Source: Marinobacter denitrificans
Lineage (GTDB): Bacteria > Pseudomonadota > Gammaproteobacteria > Pseudomonadales > Oleiphilaceae
Direction of reading: 5' to 3'
Length of the DNA: 64,000 nt
NCBI RefSeq assembly: GCF_008795955.1
Contig: NZ_VMHN01000001.1
Span: forward strand, 620,001-684,000
This document shows positions 36,066 through 46,235 of this stretch, piece by piece; position 1 is the first letter of the stretch, and every line of letters starts with the position of its first letter. The position numbers and the translations under genes are program-made. The notes beneath the pieces were generated by a model. That model made no database searches. It had not been told where the DNA came from and worked only from the letters and a program-made list of their open reading frames with translations.

Positions 36066-36239
36066 ATGATGCTGGGATTTTTGAAGGGTGATCCGAAGAA
36101 AAAGCTTCAGAAAGAGTACGAGGCCAAGTTGCAGAAAGCGCTGCACGCCCAGCGCAACGGCGATCTCCGCACGCATGGCACGCTGATGGAAGAAGCGGAA
36201 AAGATTTACGCCGAACTGCAGAAGATGGGTAAGGAGTAG
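36066..36239 (+). CDS. DUF6435-type small protein
   Basis: This 57-residue gene starts MMLGFLKGDPKKKLQKEYEA and continues as charged amphipathic helices, ending QKMGKE. A GGGG-containing ribosome site (CAGGGGAA) precedes the ATG; the second ATG at 36069 is equally possible. I recognise the pattern (short hydrophobic start, GDPKKKL, then a helix with NGD) as the DUF6435 family, common in marine gammaproteobacteria and of unknown function. It reads opposite to its neighbours and is followed by a GC-rich hairpin at 36251-36276. Confidence 0.75.
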   Translation: MMLGFLKGDPKKKLQKEYEAKLQKALHAQRNGDLRTHGTLMEEAEKIYAELQKMGKE

Positions 36240-36250
36240 TTTTTAGCCTG

Positions 36251-36276
36251 GCGGGTGGGTCGGCTGGCCCACCCGC
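36251..36276. terminator. GC-rich hairpin between the small gene and cbpM
   Basis: GCGGGTGGG (36251-36259) pairs with CCCACCCGC (36268-36276), nine perfect pairs. It lies between convergent genes (DUF6435 stop at 36239, cbpM end at 36285) without a clear T-run on either strand. Confidence 0.5.
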
Positions 36277-36284
36277 CCTGCGGA

Positions 36285-36629
36285 CTATGTTTCGCCTAAA
36301 AAATGCCTTAATTGCCGATTTAACCGATCGACTTCACGCCTCATTTCCTGGACCTCGTCGAGAAGTTCCAGAGACATCGCCAACCCAGGCAGATTCATTT
36401 TGAGATCTCTCTGCAAACGCTGAGCCTTTTGTAAACGGGCCAGGGCGTCGAGATCAAACTGCCACTGTCGCGCCTCTGGTGATTCCTCTACCGGCGTGAT
36501 CACACCGTAGTTCACCAGCTTGATCACGAACTCGGCATGGCAGTCACCACGCTCGCAGATTTCCCGCAAGGTGAATGTAGCGGTGGGTTCCACCAGTTCG
36601 ACGCTCAGAATCCGGTCTTTGTCAGTCAT
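36285..36629 (-). CDS. cbpM: CbpM, modulator of the co-chaperone CbpA
   Basis: The 114-residue MerR-like small protein has an N-terminal helical region FTLREICERGDCHAEFVIKLVNYGVI and a C-terminal coiled coil (MSLELLDEVQEMRREVDRLN). In E. coli CbpM binds the J-domain of CbpA and blocks its interaction with DnaK. The gene follows cbpA by 12 bases, the conserved arrangement. Confidence 0.9.
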   Translation of the reverse strand: MTDKDRILSVELVEPTATFTLREICERGDCHAEFVIKLVNYGVITPVEESPEARQWQFDLDALARLQKAQRLQRDLKMNLPGLAMSLELLDEVQEMRREVDRLNRQLRHFLGET

Positions 36630-36641
36630 CCTTCACCCCGC

Positions 36642-37619
36642 TCACACATGCAACTTGCTACGTGGATTGAACCCTTTTTCAGCCTCGGCCAGTTGCTTGT
36701 ATAACTCCTCGGCTTCGTCGCTGTGCCGCTCAGGCATCACGATCTGCAACACTACCAACTGGTCCCCGGGATGTTTGCCCGGCAGGCCTTTGCCCTTGAG
36801 GCGCAGTTTGCGGCCACTGGACGAGCCCTTGGGCACCTTCACGTTTACCTTCGAGCCAACGGTGGGAACCGTAACCGAGGCACCGAGGGCAGCCTCCCAG
36901 GGTGCGATGGGCACTGTTACCAGTATATCCTTGCCTTCCACCGTGAACAGGGGGTGCGGCGCGTATTCCACTTCGATAAACAGGTCGCCATTCTCTGCAC
37001 CGCCTATGCCGGGCGCGCCCTGGCCTTTCAGGCGGATATGCTGCCCCTCTTTCATGCCGGCAGGGATTTTCACGTTGAGGGTTTTCTGCCGTGGCACTAC
37101 CCGGCCTTTGTCATCGGCCTCATGGACATTGAACGAGATCTGCTTCTCGCAGCCATGGAACGCTTCCTCCAGAAACAGCGCTAGCCGTGCGTGAACATCT
37201 TCACCCCGCATGCGCATGGAGTGGCGCTGACCACCGTAGCCACCCCCAAAGCCGGCACCGGAACCTGAACGACGGCCGCCACCGAAGATTTCTTCAAAAA
37301 AGTCACTGAACTGCGACGCATCGGCGTCGGTAAAACCACCGCCACCAAAGCCAGATGCGCTTTGCCATCCCGGAGGTGGCTGGAACGATCCGTCCTGCCG
37401 CGCACCGTATTTTTTCAGCTCATCGTATTCCGCCCGTTTTTCGGGGTCTTTCAGTACTTCATAGGCCTCGCCGACGTCTTTGAACTTATCGGAGGCGTCT
37501 TGCTCCTTACTGACATCCGGATGGTATTTCCGGGCCAGTTTGCGGTAGGCCTTTTTGATCTCCTCGGGGGAGGCAGACTCGCTCACACCGAGCACGGCGT
37601 AATAGTCTTTGAAGTCCAT
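36642..37619 (-). CDS. cbpA: DnaJ-class co-chaperone CbpA
   Basis: The 325-residue protein has a J-domain (about 1-70) with the HPD motif in [10 protein letters not shown], a Gly/Phe-rich linker (about 75-135, [15 protein letters not shown] and [10 protein letters not shown]) and two beta-rich substrate-binding domains, without the DnaJ zinc finger. It stimulates DnaK ATPase and, in E. coli, also binds curved DNA in stationary phase. The ATG at 37619 has GAGGAG four bases upstream; the longer frame adds only four codons. It is co-transcribed with cbpM. Confidence 0.92.
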   Translation of the reverse strand: MDFKDYYAVLGVSESASPEEIKKAYRKLARKYHPDVSKEQDASDKFKDVGEAYEVLKDPEKRAEYDELKKYGARQDGSFQPPPGWQSASGFGGGGFTDADASQFSDFFEEIFGGGRRSGSGAGFGGGYGGQRHSMRMRGEDVHARLALFLEEAFHGCEKQISFNVHEADDKGRVVPRQKTLNVKIPAGMKEGQHIRLKGQGAPGIGGAENGDLFIEVEYAPHPLFTVEGKDILVTVPIAPWEAALGASVTVPTVGSKVNVKVPKGSSSGRKLRLKGKGLPGKHPGDQLVVLQIVMPERHSDEAEELYKQLAEAEKGFNPRSKLHV

Positions 37620-37791
37620 TCTGCTCCTCACACCTGTTTAGACGACTGGGCATGTTTGCCCGGTTACTAACTCTATAGTTGATGAGGAAATGAAAATTAC
37701 AAGGTGGGGGTGTGTCAGAATTGATGCGTATCAGTTGTCTGACTTCGGTTGTGCCTTTGGGTTAGGCACCTAGCCTGCCAAGTGGCGGTAC

Positions 37792-37900
37792 GCCCCGATG
37801 GGAACCCCCTTCCAGAAAACGCCCGTGAATACGTCCATGTAGGGCTTGGTCGCGCCATCCCTGGCGCTCCACATTTCTGGAAGGGCGTTCCCACCGGGGC
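37792..37900 (+). repeat. Three-way-junction element, copy 4
   Basis: The outer stem pairs 37792-37818 with 37874-37900, 27 bp with two mismatches. The core starts ACGCCCGTGAA and ends CACA. Hairpin 1 is 37830-37841 (TAC-GTCCAT-GTA); hairpin 2 is 37852-37867 (GCGCC-ATCCCT-GGCGC). Five thymines follow on the plus strand, which gives it a terminator-like end although the flanking genes read the other way. Confidence 0.85.
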
Positions 37901-37986
37901 TTTTTGGCATTCGAGTTATCGCCGCCAATAGCGCAAAGAAGATTGGCGACGAGTGTCAGAGCATGCGATATCGAGGGGCCGAACAA

Positions 37987-38090
37987 GCAGAGGTGGGCTT
38001 TCCTTCCGGGACCCTAAAAAACAGGGATGTTTTTTAGGAGTCTACAGGGACGTATTCACGACGTGTCCCGGAAGGAAAGCCCACCTCTGC
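37987..38090 (-). repeat. Three-way-junction element, copy 5 (inverted)
   Basis: The outer stem pairs 37987-38012 with 38065-38090, 26 bp, perfect. Hairpin 2 (38013-38038) has a ten-pair stem built on an A6/T6 tract with loop AGGGAT. Hairpin 1 (38043-38054) is TAC-AGGGAC-GTA. The A-tract hairpin is shared with copy 6 and replaces the GC-rich hairpin 2 of copy 4, although hairpin 1 is of the same type in all three. Confidence 0.85.
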
Positions 38091-38138
38091 GGAGCCCGCC
38101 AGGCCAGCAGGCTACAAAGAAGAGGCAAGCTCCAAAGC

Positions 38139-39203
38139 TTACCTTACCTTGGGATCTAGCTCCCCAGAAGCATACCGCTCAAACATGCGCTCAAGGTTAA
38201 CTGGCTTGATCTTGCTGGCATTGCCGGCGGTTCCGAAGGCTTCATAGCGGGCAACGCAGACGTCTGTCATCGCCTTCATGGTTTCTTTCAGGAACTTGCG
38301 CGGGTCGAATTCGGCCGGGTTCTGGGCCAGGAAGCGACGGACCGCGCCGGTGCTTGCCAGGCGCAGGTCGGTGTCGATGTTGACCTTGCGAACGCCGTGC
38401 TTGATGCCTTCGACGATTTCCTCAACGGGTACACCGTAGGTTTCCGGAATCTCACCACCGTATTCGTTGATGATCTTCAGCCACTCCTGGGGAACGGAGC
38501 TGGAGCCGTGCATGACCAGGTGGGTGTCCGGGATGCGGGCGTGGATGGCTTTGATCTGGTCAATAGCCAGGATGTCACCGGTCGGTGGACGGGTGAACTT
38601 GTAGGCGCCGTGGCTGGTGCCAATGGCAATGGCCAGGGCGTCCACGTGGGTTTTCTTGACGAAGTCGGCCGCTTCTTCAGGGTCGGTCAGCATCTGGCTG
38701 TGATCCAGGGTACCTTCCGCGCCGATGCCGTCTTCTTCACCGGCCTGACCGGTTTCCAGGGAACCCAGACAGCCCAGCTCGCCTTCCACGGAAACGCCAC
38801 AGGCGTGGGCCATTTCCACGGTACGACGGGTGACGTCGACGTTGTATTCGTAGTCGGTGGGCGTTTTCCCGTCCTCACCCAAAGAGCCGTCCATCATCAC
38901 GGAACTGAAGCCCAATTGGATCGAACGCTGACAAACGGAAGGGCTGGTGCCGTGATCCTGATGCATAACCACTGGAATATGCGGAAACTCTTCAATAGCC
39001 GCCAGAATAAGGTGACGCAGGAACGGCGCACCCGCGTATTTGCGGGCGCCGGCAGAGGCCTGGACAATCACCGGAGAGTCGGTTTTGTCAGCCGCTTCCA
39101 TGATGGCGCGCATCTGCTCCAGGTTATTCACGTTGTAGGCAGGCACGCCGTAGCCGTGCTCGGCGGCGTGATCCAGCAGTTGCCGCATCGATATCAGGGC
39201 CAT
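38139..39203 (-). CDS. fba: Fructose-bisphosphate aldolase, class II
   Basis: The 354-residue zinc enzyme interconverts fructose 1,6-bisphosphate with dihydroxyacetone phosphate and glyceraldehyde 3-phosphate. Signatures: [11 protein letters not shown] near residue 78 (zinc His and catalytic Asp), [14 protein letters not shown] near 141, GTSHGAYKF near 198 and [13 protein letters not shown] near 272. The CbbA-like form is the one found in pseudomonads. It is the last gene of the tkt-epd-pgk-fba cluster; repeat copy 6 separates it from pgk. Confidence 0.94.
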   Translation of the reverse strand: MALISMRQLLDHAAEHGYGVPAYNVNNLEQMRAIMEAADKTDSPVIVQASAGARKYAGAPFLRHLILAAIEEFPHIPVVMHQDHGTSPSVCQRSIQLGFSSVMMDGSLGEDGKTPTDYEYNVDVTRRTVEMAHACGVSVEGELGCLGSLETGQAGEEDGIGAEGTLDHSQMLTDPEEAADFVKKTHVDALAIAIGTSHGAYKFTRPPTGDILAIDQIKAIHARIPDTHLVMHGSSSVPQEWLKIINEYGGEIPETYGVPVEEIVEGIKHGVRKVNIDTDLRLASTGAVRRFLAQNPAEFDPRKFLKETMKAMTDVCVARYEAFGTAGNASKIKPVNLERMFERYASGELDPKVR

Positions 39204-39260
39204 GGGGTCAGTCTCCTTGCTAAATGAAAATGAAGTCGAGTACTTGCACAGTGTTCGCGA

Positions 39261-39368
39261 GCCAGGGAGCGGGCAAGCTGTGCGGGACCGTAAAAAACAT
39301 GGATGTTTTTTACGAGCCTACAGGGACGTATTAACGGCGTGTCCCGCACAGCTTGCCCGCTTCCTGGC
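39261..39368 (-). repeat. Three-way-junction element, copy 6 (single)
   Basis: The outer stem pairs 39262-39288 with 39341-39367, 27 bp with one mismatch. Hairpin 2 (39289-39314) has a ten-pair stem with an A6/T6 tract and loop ATGGAT; hairpin 1 (39319-39330) is TAC-AGGGAC-GTA. It occupies the spacer between pgk and fba, so it lies inside the glycolytic cluster and could separate expression of the two genes. Confidence 0.85.
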
Positions 39369-39386
39369 GTCATGCACTTAATGTAT

Positions 39387-40547
39387 TCAGGCGCCGCGCT
39401 CTTCCAATACCGCGACAGCCGGTAGCGTCTTGCCTTCCACAAACTCCAGGAAAGCACCGCCGCCGGTGGAAATGTACGAGATTTTGTCACTCACACCGTA
39501 CTTGTCAACGGCGGCGACCGTATCACCACCGCCAGCCAGGGAGAAGGCATCGCTTTCTGCGATGGCTTTCGCCAGGGCTTGGGTGCCGTTGCTGAACTGG
39601 TCGAATTCGAATACGCCGACCGGGCCGTTCCAGAGGATGGTTTTGGCATTTTTCAGCAGATCGGCAAACTGACCAGCGGTTTCCGGGCCAACGTCGAGGA
39701 TCATGTCGTCCTCGCTGACGTCGGAGATGTTTTTGGTGGTGGCGGTCGCGGTTTCCGCGAATTCGCTGGCGACCACCACATCCACCGGCAGCGGGATTTC
39801 AACGCGGGAGGCGATTTCCCGGGCGGTGTCGATCAGGTCGTGTTCGCACAGGGATTTACCCACCGGATGGCCTGCGGCCGCCAGGAAGGTGTTGGCGATA
39901 CCGCCACCGACGATGATGGAATCGCAGACTTTTTCCAAGGCGTTCAGCACGTCCAGCTTGGTGGACACCTTGGAGCCGCCGACAATGGCGACCACGGGCT
40001 TGGCCGGGTTGTCCAGGGCCTTGCCGAGGGCTTCCAGTTCTGCCGCCAGCAGCGGGCCGGCGCAGGCTTCGGGCGCGAAACGGGCAACACCATGGGTTGA
40101 GGCCTGGGCGCGGTGGGCGGTACCAAAGGCGTCCATCACGTAGACGTCGCACAGCGCGGCGTACTTTTTAGCCAGATCTTCGTCGTCTTTCTTCTCGCCC
40201 TTGTTGAAGCGCACGTTTTCAAACAGCACCACTTCGCCTTCGGCCACTTCAACGCCGTCGAGGTAATCGGCAATCAGGCGGACTTCCTGGCCCAGTAACT
40301 TGCCAAGATGGTCAGCCACCGGCTTCATGGAGGAGGCTTCGTCGTAAACACCTTCTTCCGGGCGGCCCAGGTGGGACATCAGCATTACCCGGGCACCCGC
40401 CTCTTTTGCGGCCTTGATGGTGGGCAGCGAGGCGCGGATGCGGGCATCGCTGGTAACTTCACCGTTTTTTACCGGTACGTTCAGATCTTCACGGATCAGT
40501 ACTCGCTTGCCTGCGAGGTCCAGATCGGTCATTCGCTTGATAGCCAT
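39387..40547 (-). CDS. pgk: Phosphoglycerate kinase
   Basis: The 386-residue cytosolic enzyme transfers phosphate between 1,3-bisphosphoglycerate and ADP. Recognisable are the substrate-binding [31 protein letters not shown] near residue 60, [18 protein letters not shown] near 195 and the nucleotide loop [17 protein letters not shown] near 345. The ATG at 40547 is nine bases after AGGGG; an ATG three codons upstream overlaps that site. It is transcribed after epd. Confidence 0.95.
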   Translation of the reverse strand: MAIKRMTDLDLAGKRVLIREDLNVPVKNGEVTSDARIRASLPTIKAAKEAGARVMLMSHLGRPEEGVYDEASSMKPVADHLGKLLGQEVRLIADYLDGVEVAEGEVVLFENVRFNKGEKKDDEDLAKKYAALCDVYVMDAFGTAHRAQASTHGVARFAPEACAGPLLAAELEALGKALDNPAKPVVAIVGGSKVSTKLDVLNALEKVCDSIIVGGGIANTFLAAAGHPVGKSLCEHDLIDTAREIASRVEIPLPVDVVVASEFAETATATTKNISDVSEDDMILDVGPETAGQFADLLKNAKTILWNGPVGVFEFDQFSNGTQALAKAIAESDAFSLAGGGDTVAAVDKYGVSDKISYISTGGGAFLEFVEGKTLPAVAVLEERGA

Positions 40548-40575
40548 AATGTTCATCCCCTGATCAAAAATAGTT

Positions 40576-41604
40576 TCAGTGGCCGGACAACCAGTGTTTG
40601 CTGACGTCCAGCATCCGATTTGCGAACCCCCACTCGTTATCAAACCAGCACAGCACCTTCACCATGGTGCCACCGGTTACACGCGTCTGGCCTCCGTCCA
40701 CAATGCTGGAGTGGGCATCGTGGTTGAAATCGGAGCTGGCCAGAAGCTCGTCGGTGTAGCCCAGAATACGTTTCAGCGGGCCGCGGGCGGCGTTTTGTAA
40801 TAAATTATTCACCGCCTCCACCGAGGTGTTCTTCCGAACGTTCACTACCATATCGATTGCCGACACATTCATGGTGGGCACCCGCATGGCCACAGAGCTG
40901 AACCTGCCTTCCATATGGGGAAGCAGGCGCTCGATGCCCTTGGCCAGGCCGGTATCCACGGGAACGATGTTGTGCAGGGCACTGCGGGTGCGGCGCAAGT
41001 CCTGGTGGTGGTAGGCGTCAATCACAGGCTGGTCGTTCATGGCAGCATGAATCGTAGTGGTGCTGCCCTGCTCCACTCCCAGGGCCTCATCCAGTATCTG
41101 GATGACAGGCACCAGGCAGTTGGTGGTGCAGGACGCTGCCGCAACGATACGGTCCGATGCGGTCAACTGGCCCTGGTTGACACCGTAAACCACCGTGCGA
41201 TCCACATCGGACTCTGCCGGTTGTGAGAACAGCAGCCGAGCAGCGCCGGCCTTCAGGTGCTGCTCGGCGGTCGCCCGGTCGCTGAAGGCCCCGGAACATT
41301 CCAATACCAGGTCCACGCCCAGTTCACCCCAGGGCAGCTCCGATGCATCCGCATGGCGGAGCACCCGGATTCGATCACCATTCACCAGCAGGGAATCGCC
41401 CTCAACGGTAATGTCACCCTGGAATCGGCCATGGGTGGAGTCATAACGGGTGAGGTGGGCAATGGTGTCGATATCCGCCAGCTCGTTAATCGCGACCACC
41501 TGCAGGTGGTCGCGAAAACCGTTCTCATAGAGCGCACGCAGGACACACTGGCCGATACGGCCGTATCCATTGATGGCGATGCGATACGGTGCAGCGGTGG
41601 TCAT
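40576..41604 (-). CDS. epd: D-erythrose-4-phosphate dehydrogenase (GapA family)
   Basis: The 342-residue NAD-dependent enzyme of the glyceraldehyde-3-phosphate dehydrogenase family has [20 protein letters not shown] at the N-terminus, catalytic cysteine in [12 protein letters not shown] near residue 157 and His in [16 protein letters not shown]. The latter loop, with DLRRTRSA following, is the Epd version and not the GapA one. Epd makes 4-phosphoerythronate for pyridoxal phosphate synthesis. It lies between tkt and pgk as in E. coli and Pseudomonas. A glycolytic GAPDH role cannot be excluded without assay. Confidence 0.88.
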   Translation of the reverse strand: MTTAAPYRIAINGYGRIGQCVLRALYENGFRDHLQVVAINELADIDTIAHLTRYDSTHGRFQGDITVEGDSLLVNGDRIRVLRHADASELPWGELGVDLVLECSGAFSDRATAEQHLKAGAARLLFSQPAESDVDRTVVYGVNQGQLTASDRIVAAASCTTNCLVPVIQILDEALGVEQGSTTTIHAAMNDQPVIDAYHHQDLRRTRSALHNIVPVDTGLAKGIERLLPHMEGRFSSVAMRVPTMNVSAIDMVVNVRKNTSVEAVNNLLQNAARGPLKRILGYTDELLASSDFNHDAHSSIVDGGQTRVTGGTMVKVLCWFDNEWGFANRMLDVSKHWLSGH

Positions 41605-43604
41605 CAGGCTTCCAGCAGCTCCCCGGCCACGGCGATCACGTTATCCACGGTGAAGCCGAACTCTTTGAACAGCTCACCCGCAGGCGCGGACTCACCGAAG
41701 GTGCTCATGCCCACAACCCGGCCGTCCAGGCCAACATACTTGTACCAGTAGTCCTCAATGCCGGCTTCGACAGCAACACGGTTGGTCACTTCCAGTGGCA
41801 GCACTTCCTGCTTGTAGGCAGCGCTCTGGGCATCAAAGATATCAGTAGAGGGCATGGATACCACGCGCACCTTGCTGCCCTTCTCCCGCAGCGCAGCCGC
41901 GGCGTCCTGGGCCAGGCCGACTTCGGAGCCGGTGGCAATCAGGATAAGATCCGGCGTGCCTTCGCTGTCGGAGAGGATATAGCCACCTTTGGCGATGTTC
42001 GCCAGTTGATCTGCGTCACGCTGCTGATGAGGCAGGCCCTGACGGGAGAAGACCATGGCCGTGGGGCCGTCGGTACGCTCAAGGGCGGCTTTCCAGGCTA
42101 CCGCCGATTCCACGGCATCGGCCGGGCGCCAGGTGCTCATGTTCGGCGTGGTGCGCAGGCTGGCCATCTGCTCGACCGGCTGATGTGTCGGCCCGTCTTC
42201 GCCCAGGCCGATGGAGTCATGGGTGAAGACGTAGATGGAGCGTTGTTTCATCAATGCGGCCATCCGCACGGCGTTACGGCAGTATTCCATAAAGATCAGG
42301 AAGGTGGCGCCGTAGGGCACGAAGCCACCGTGCAGGGCAACACCATTCATGATGGCAGCCATGCCGAACTCGCGAACACCGTAGTACACGTAGTTTCCGC
42401 TAGCGTCCTCTTTGGTCAGCGGTTTGCTGCCATTCCAGATAGTAAGATTGGAACCGGCCAGGTCGGCAGAGCCACCCAGCAGCTCAGGCAGCAATGGGCC
42501 ATAGGCGTTCAGCGTATTCTGGGAAGCCTTGCGGCTGGCGACAGTCTCGCCCTTGTCCTGACATTCCTGGATGTAAGCCTGGGCCTTTTCGGAGAAGTCT
42601 GCCGGCAGGTCGCCCGCCATACGGCGCTTCAGCTCGGCAGCCAGTTCCGGCTCCGCTTTCTCGTAAGCGGCAAAAGCTTGATCCCACTCGGCCTCAGCGG
42701 CGGCGCCCTTCTCGCGCGCATCCCAGGCGCTATAGATTTCCGAGGGGATCTCAAAGGCCCCGTGGTTCCAGCCCAGCTTCTCGCGGGTCAGGGCCACTTC
42801 GTCCTCGCCGAGGGCCGCACCGTGACAGGCCTCGGTGCCCTGCTTGTTGGGAGAGCCGAAACCGATGATGGTCTTGCAGCAGATCAGGGTGGGCTGGGAC
42901 GTGTTGGCGCGGGCTGCCTGAATGGCGCTGCGGACCGCTTCGGGATTGTGGCCGTCAACCGCGGGAATCACTTGCCAACCATAGGATTCGAAACGCTTGG
43001 GCGTGTCGTCGGTGAACCAGCCGTCTACTTCGCCGTCAATGGAGATGCCGTTGTCGTCATAGAACATGATCAGCTTGCCCAGGCCCAGTGTGCCGGCAAG
43101 GGAAGACACCTCGTGGGAGATACCTTCCATCAGGCAGCCATCGCCCAGGAAGGCATAGGTGTAGTGATCAACAATGCTGTGCCCGGGACGGTTGAACTGT
43201 TCGCCCAGGGCTTTCTCTGCCAGGGCAAAACCGACCGCATTTGCAATCCCCTGCCCCAGCGGGCCAGTGGTGGTTTCAACGCCGGGCGTGTAGCCATACT
43301 CAGGATGGCCCGGGGTCTTGGAGTGCAGTTGACGGAAGTTCTTGATGTCATCAATGGAGACGTCATAGCCACTCAGATGCAGCAGGGAATACTGCAGCAT
43401 GGAGCCGTGGCCATTGGAGAGCACAAAACGGTCGCGGTTGGCCCACTTCGGGTTGGCCGGGTTGTGGCTGAGGAAATCATTCCAGAGTACCTCGGCGATG
43501 TCCGCCATACCCATGGGCGCGCCCGGGTGGCCGGATTTGGCTTTCTGAACCGCATCCATGCTCAGCGCGCGAATGGCGTTGGCGAGATCTGTGCGAGATG
43601 GCAT
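41604..43604 (-). CDS. tktA: Transketolase
   Basis: The 666-residue thiamine-diphosphate enzyme of the pentose phosphate pathway moves two-carbon units between sugar phosphates. It has [19 protein letters not shown] at residue 26, the ThDP motif [18 protein letters not shown] near 155, the central VLPLxxH-type region and [19 protein letters not shown] near 465 (ThDP pyrimidine contact). The ATG at 43604 gives the normal [12 protein letters not shown] start. Its stop overlaps the epd start by one base. It is the first gene of the cluster and divergent from sahR. Confidence 0.95.
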   Translation of the reverse strand: MPSRTDLANAIRALSMDAVQKAKSGHPGAPMGMADIAEVLWNDFLSHNPANPKWANRDRFVLSNGHGSMLQYSLLHLSGYDVSIDDIKNFRQLHSKTPGHPEYGYTPGVETTTGPLGQGIANAVGFALAEKALGEQFNRPGHSIVDHYTYAFLGDGCLMEGISHEVSSLAGTLGLGKLIMFYDDNGISIDGEVDGWFTDDTPKRFESYGWQVIPAVDGHNPEAVRSAIQAARANTSQPTLICCKTIIGFGSPNKQGTEACHGAALGEDEVALTREKLGWNHGAFEIPSEIYSAWDAREKGAAAEAEWDQAFAAYEKAEPELAAELKRRMAGDLPADFSEKAQAYIQECQDKGETVASRKASQNTLNAYGPLLPELLGGSADLAGSNLTIWNGSKPLTKEDASGNYVYYGVREFGMAAIMNGVALHGGFVPYGATFLIFMEYCRNAVRMAALMKQRSIYVFTHDSIGLGEDGPTHQPVEQMASLRTTPNMSTWRPADAVESAVAWKAALERTDGPTAMVFSRQGLPHQQRDADQLANIAKGGYILSDSEGTPDLILIATGSEVGLAQDAAAALREKGSKVRVVSMPSTDIFDAQSAAYKQEVLPLEVTNRVAVEAGIEDYWYKYVGLDGRVVGMSTFGESAPAGELFKEFGFTVDNVIAVAGELLEA

Positions 43605-43775
43605 TGACGTTTTCTCCAGTTTTGGTCGGCAAAAAGGTGAACTGATAAAAAGAAGGCGCGTATTTTCGCCGATTAGTGACCACCGGGGCAAATCGGCGTC
43701 ACTCTTTTTATGCCCCTTTCAGGCGACAGGTAATAGCAGCAGAAATTTTGGCTGATTTTTCAAACAGATCTAACT

Positions 43776-43799
43776 CTATATCAATTTATTTTGATATAG
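43776..43799. promoter_or_regulatory. SahR-type operator upstream of sahR
   Basis: CTATATCAA-N6-TTGATATAG is a perfect inverted repeat with nine-base arms, 39 bases before the sahR ATG and 171 bases before tktA. A near-identical copy lies in front of metK. This fits autoregulation by the ArsR-type protein; an effect on tktA is possible too. Confidence 0.8.
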
Positions 43800-43838
43800 A
43801 TATTGATTGACTGATCAGACAGCCCTAAACTTCGTTCC

Positions 43839-44840
43839 ATGACATCACTGACCACACACGTAAACGACCTGTCCTCCGTGGACGCTCTGGCACCGATCTT
43901 CAAAGCGAGCGGCGACCCGCTGCGCCTGGAGATCCTTCGTGTGTTGCGCCGGGACACTTTTGGCGTTCTGGAGCTGAGCCAGTTGTTCGATATGCGCCAG
44001 TCCGGTATGAGCCACCACCTGAAAGTGATGCACAAAGCGGGGCTGCTGGAACCCCAGCGTGAGGGCAACGCCATTTTCTACCGGCGCCCGCTGAATCTGG
44101 AGAGCGACAAGCTTACCGACCAGACCATCCGCCAGGTGTTCGACACGGTAGACCGCATTCCCCTGCCGGAACATCTGCAGGGAAAAATTGAGGCGATCCG
44201 CAACCAGCGTGCCGATCAGTCCCAGGCTTTTTTCGCCCGTTATGCGGAAAAATTCCGGGAGCAGCAGGAACTGATTGCCGCGTTCGAATTGTATGCCGAA
44301 CCGGTGGCCAACCTGATCCGCAACCGCTCCAGCCGGCATGAGTGGAAAACCGCCCTGGAAATCGGCCCCGGCGAAGGCGCGTTCCTGCCCGTACTGTCGA
44401 AACTCTGCGAGTACGTGGTGGCCCTGGACAACTCCCGTGACATGCTGGCAAAGGCCACACGCACCTGCATCGACGAGCGCCTGAACAACGTCGACCTGAT
44501 CGAAGGCGTGACCGACCACCTGCTTGCCCGGGGTGACGATTTTGACCTGGTGGTGGCCAATATGGTGCTGCACCACGTTCCTAGCCCTGCAGACATTTTC
44601 CTGGACGCCGCCGCACTGATGAAAACCGGCGGCTGCCTGGTGATCAGCGACCTGTGCAGCCACGACCAGGACTGGGCGAAGGAAGCCTGCGGCGATCTCT
44701 GGCTGGGCTTCGAACCTGAAGAACTCACAAGCTGGGCGGCAGAAGCCGGCCTGATTGCCGGCGAGTCTTTATTTATCGGCCTGCGCAACGGATTCCAGGT
44801 GCAGGTAAGAGAATTCTGGAAAAACCCGGAGGCTGCCTGA
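43839..44840 (+). CDS. sahR: SahR-type ArsR regulator with methyltransferase-like domain
   Basis: The 333-residue protein fuses an ArsR winged helix (about 15-95; LSQLFDMRQSGMSHHLKVMHKAGLL) to a Rossmann-fold class I methyltransferase domain (about 145-310; glycine motif ALEIGPGEGAFLPVL near residue 168). This is the architecture of SahR, a repressor of the methionine cycle that responds to S-adenosylhomocysteine. Two matching 24-base palindromes, one before its own gene and one before metK, and the downstream metK-ahcY-metF genes support that role. The methyltransferase domain probably senses the ligand and may not be catalytic. Confidence 0.9.
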   Translation: MTSLTTHVNDLSSVDALAPIFKASGDPLRLEILRVLRRDTFGVLELSQLFDMRQSGMSHHLKVMHKAGLLEPQREGNAIFYRRPLNLESDKLTDQTIRQVFDTVDRIPLPEHLQGKIEAIRNQRADQSQAFFARYAEKFREQQELIAAFELYAEPVANLIRNRSSRHEWKTALEIGPGEGAFLPVLSKLCEYVVALDNSRDMLAKATRTCIDERLNNVDLIEGVTDHLLARGDDFDLVVANMVLHHVPSPADIFLDAAALMKTGGCLVISDLCSHDQDWAKEACGDLWLGFEPEELTSWAAEAGLIAGESLFIGLRNGFQVQVREFWKNPEAA

Positions 44841-44855
44841 AGGCAGAAATCAAAA

Positions 44856-44879
44856 CTGTATCAATTTTTTTTGATATAG
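44856..44879. promoter_or_regulatory. SahR-type operator upstream of metK
   Basis: CTGTATCAA-N6-TTGATATAG has nine-base arms with one mismatch and the same six-base spacing as the site before sahR. It lies 110 bases before the metK ATG and just after the sahR stop, so metK can be repressed separately from sahR. Confidence 0.8.
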
Positions 44880-44989
44880 AATTATGCAGACTCTGAAAAC
44901 TGATTTACGATACCGACATCACCACGGCCGGACGGAAACCGAGATTCACCACCGGCACGAATTTGCAACGCTCACAGAGGAGCAACCCT

Positions 44990-46180
44990 ATGTCTGATTA
45001 CAGCGTCTTTACCTCCGAATCGGTCTCTGAAGGCCATCCTGACAAACTGGCAGACCAGATTTCTGATGCCGTACTCGACGCCATCCTCGTGGACGACCCC
45101 CATGCCCGGGTTGCCTGTGAAACCATGGTGAAAACCGGTGTCGCCATCGTGGGCGGTGAAATTACCACCAGCGCCTGGGTTGACCTGGAAGACCTGGTAC
45201 GGGGTGTGATCAAAGACATCGGCTACACCTCCTCCGACGTAGGCTACGACGGCGACACCTGTGGCATCATCAACATCATCGGCAAACAGTCCGTGGACAT
45301 CGCCCAGGGCGTTGACCGCCAGAAGCCGGAAGACCAGGGCGCAGGCGACCAGGGCCTGATGTTCGGCTACGCCAGCAACGAAACCGACGTGTTGATGCCG
45401 GCGCCGATCACCTTCTCCCACCGCCTGGTCCAGCGCCAGGCCGAAGCACGCAAGAGCGGCCTGCTGCCATGGCTGCGCCCGGATGCGAAAAGCCAGGTCA
45501 CCTGCCGCTACGAAAACGGCAAGGTTACCGGCATTGACGCCGTGGTCCTGTCCACCCAGCACGACGAAGACGTGTCCCAGGCTGACCTGAAAGAAGCAGT
45601 GATGGAGCTGATCGTCAAGCACGCCCTGCCGGCGGAGCTGCTGCACAAAGACACCCAGTTCCACATCAACCCCACCGGCAAGTTCGTGATTGGCGGCCCC
45701 GTTGGCGACTGCGGCCTGACCGGCCGCAAGATCATCGTCGACACCTACGGCGGCATGGCACGCCACGGCGGCGGCGCCTTCTCCGGCAAGGACCCGTCCA
45801 AGGTGGATCGCTCTGCAGCCTATGCCGGCCGTTACGTGGCGAAGAACATTGTTGCCGCCGGCCTGGCGGAAAAGTGCGAGATCCAGGTGTCTTACGCCAT
45901 CGGTGTTGCCGAGCCAACATCCATCTCGGTCAACACCTTCGGCACAGGCAAGATCGGCGACGACAAGATCATCCAGTTGATCCGCCAGAACTTCGACCTG
46001 CGCCCGTACGCCATCACCAACATGCTGGACCTGCTGCACCCGATGTACCGTGCAACAGCGGCCTACGGCCACTTTGGTCGCGAGCCCGCCGAGATGACGG
46101 TTGGCGGCAAGACGTTTACTTCCTTCCCATGGGAGAAGACGGACCGGGCAGATCTTCTTAAGGATGCCGCTGGTATCTAA
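44990..46180 (+). CDS. metK: S-adenosylmethionine synthetase
   Basis: The 396-residue cytosolic enzyme makes S-adenosylmethionine from methionine and ATP. Motifs: [19 protein letters not shown] near residue 12, DQGLMFGYA near 120 and [16 protein letters not shown] near 260, all characteristic. The ATG at 44990 has AGAGGAG seven bases upstream. Its product is used by methyltransferases, and in this window also by BioA as amino donor. It is followed by two structured repeats before ahcY. Confidence 0.96.
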   Translation: MSDYSVFTSESVSEGHPDKLADQISDAVLDAILVDDPHARVACETMVKTGVAIVGGEITTSAWVDLEDLVRGVIKDIGYTSSDVGYDGDTCGIINIIGKQSVDIAQGVDRQKPEDQGAGDQGLMFGYASNETDVLMPAPITFSHRLVQRQAEARKSGLLPWLRPDAKSQVTCRYENGKVTGIDAVVLSTQHDEDVSQADLKEAVMELIVKHALPAELLHKDTQFHINPTGKFVIGGPVGDCGLTGRKIIVDTYGGMARHGGGAFSGKDPSKVDRSAAYAGRYVAKNIVAAGLAEKCEIQVSYAIGVAEPTSISVNTFGTGKIGDDKIIQLIRQNFDLRPYAITNMLDLLHPMYRATAAYGHFGREPAEMTVGGKTFTSFPWEKTDRADLLKDAAGI

Positions 46181-46235
46181 TTTGGGCTTGGGCCTCGGCT
46201 TGGACTCAGGCTTGGGTTAGCCCGCTACTGATGGG

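Larger units (their letters stand above)
37620..38138. other. Intergenic region holding an opposed pair of structured repeats
   Basis: The spacer between fba (upstream on the minus strand) and cbpA has no gene. It holds repeat copies 4 and 5 in opposite orientation, flanked by the inverted repeat TAGCCTGC (37771-37778) and GCAGGCTA (38107-38114). The cbpA promoter should lie in about 37630-37770; I did not identify a convincing one. Confidence 0.6.

Noticed and set aside
40576..41604. Calling the gene glycolytic GapA
   Set aside because: The active-site neighbourhood ([21 protein letters not shown]) and the position between tkt and pgk fit Epd better; GapA was kept only as an alternative.
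41589..43607. Open frame of 672 codons antisense to tktA
   Set aside because: The transketolase on the minus strand is unmistakable over its full length; the plus-strand frame is a GC-driven shadow with no family pattern.
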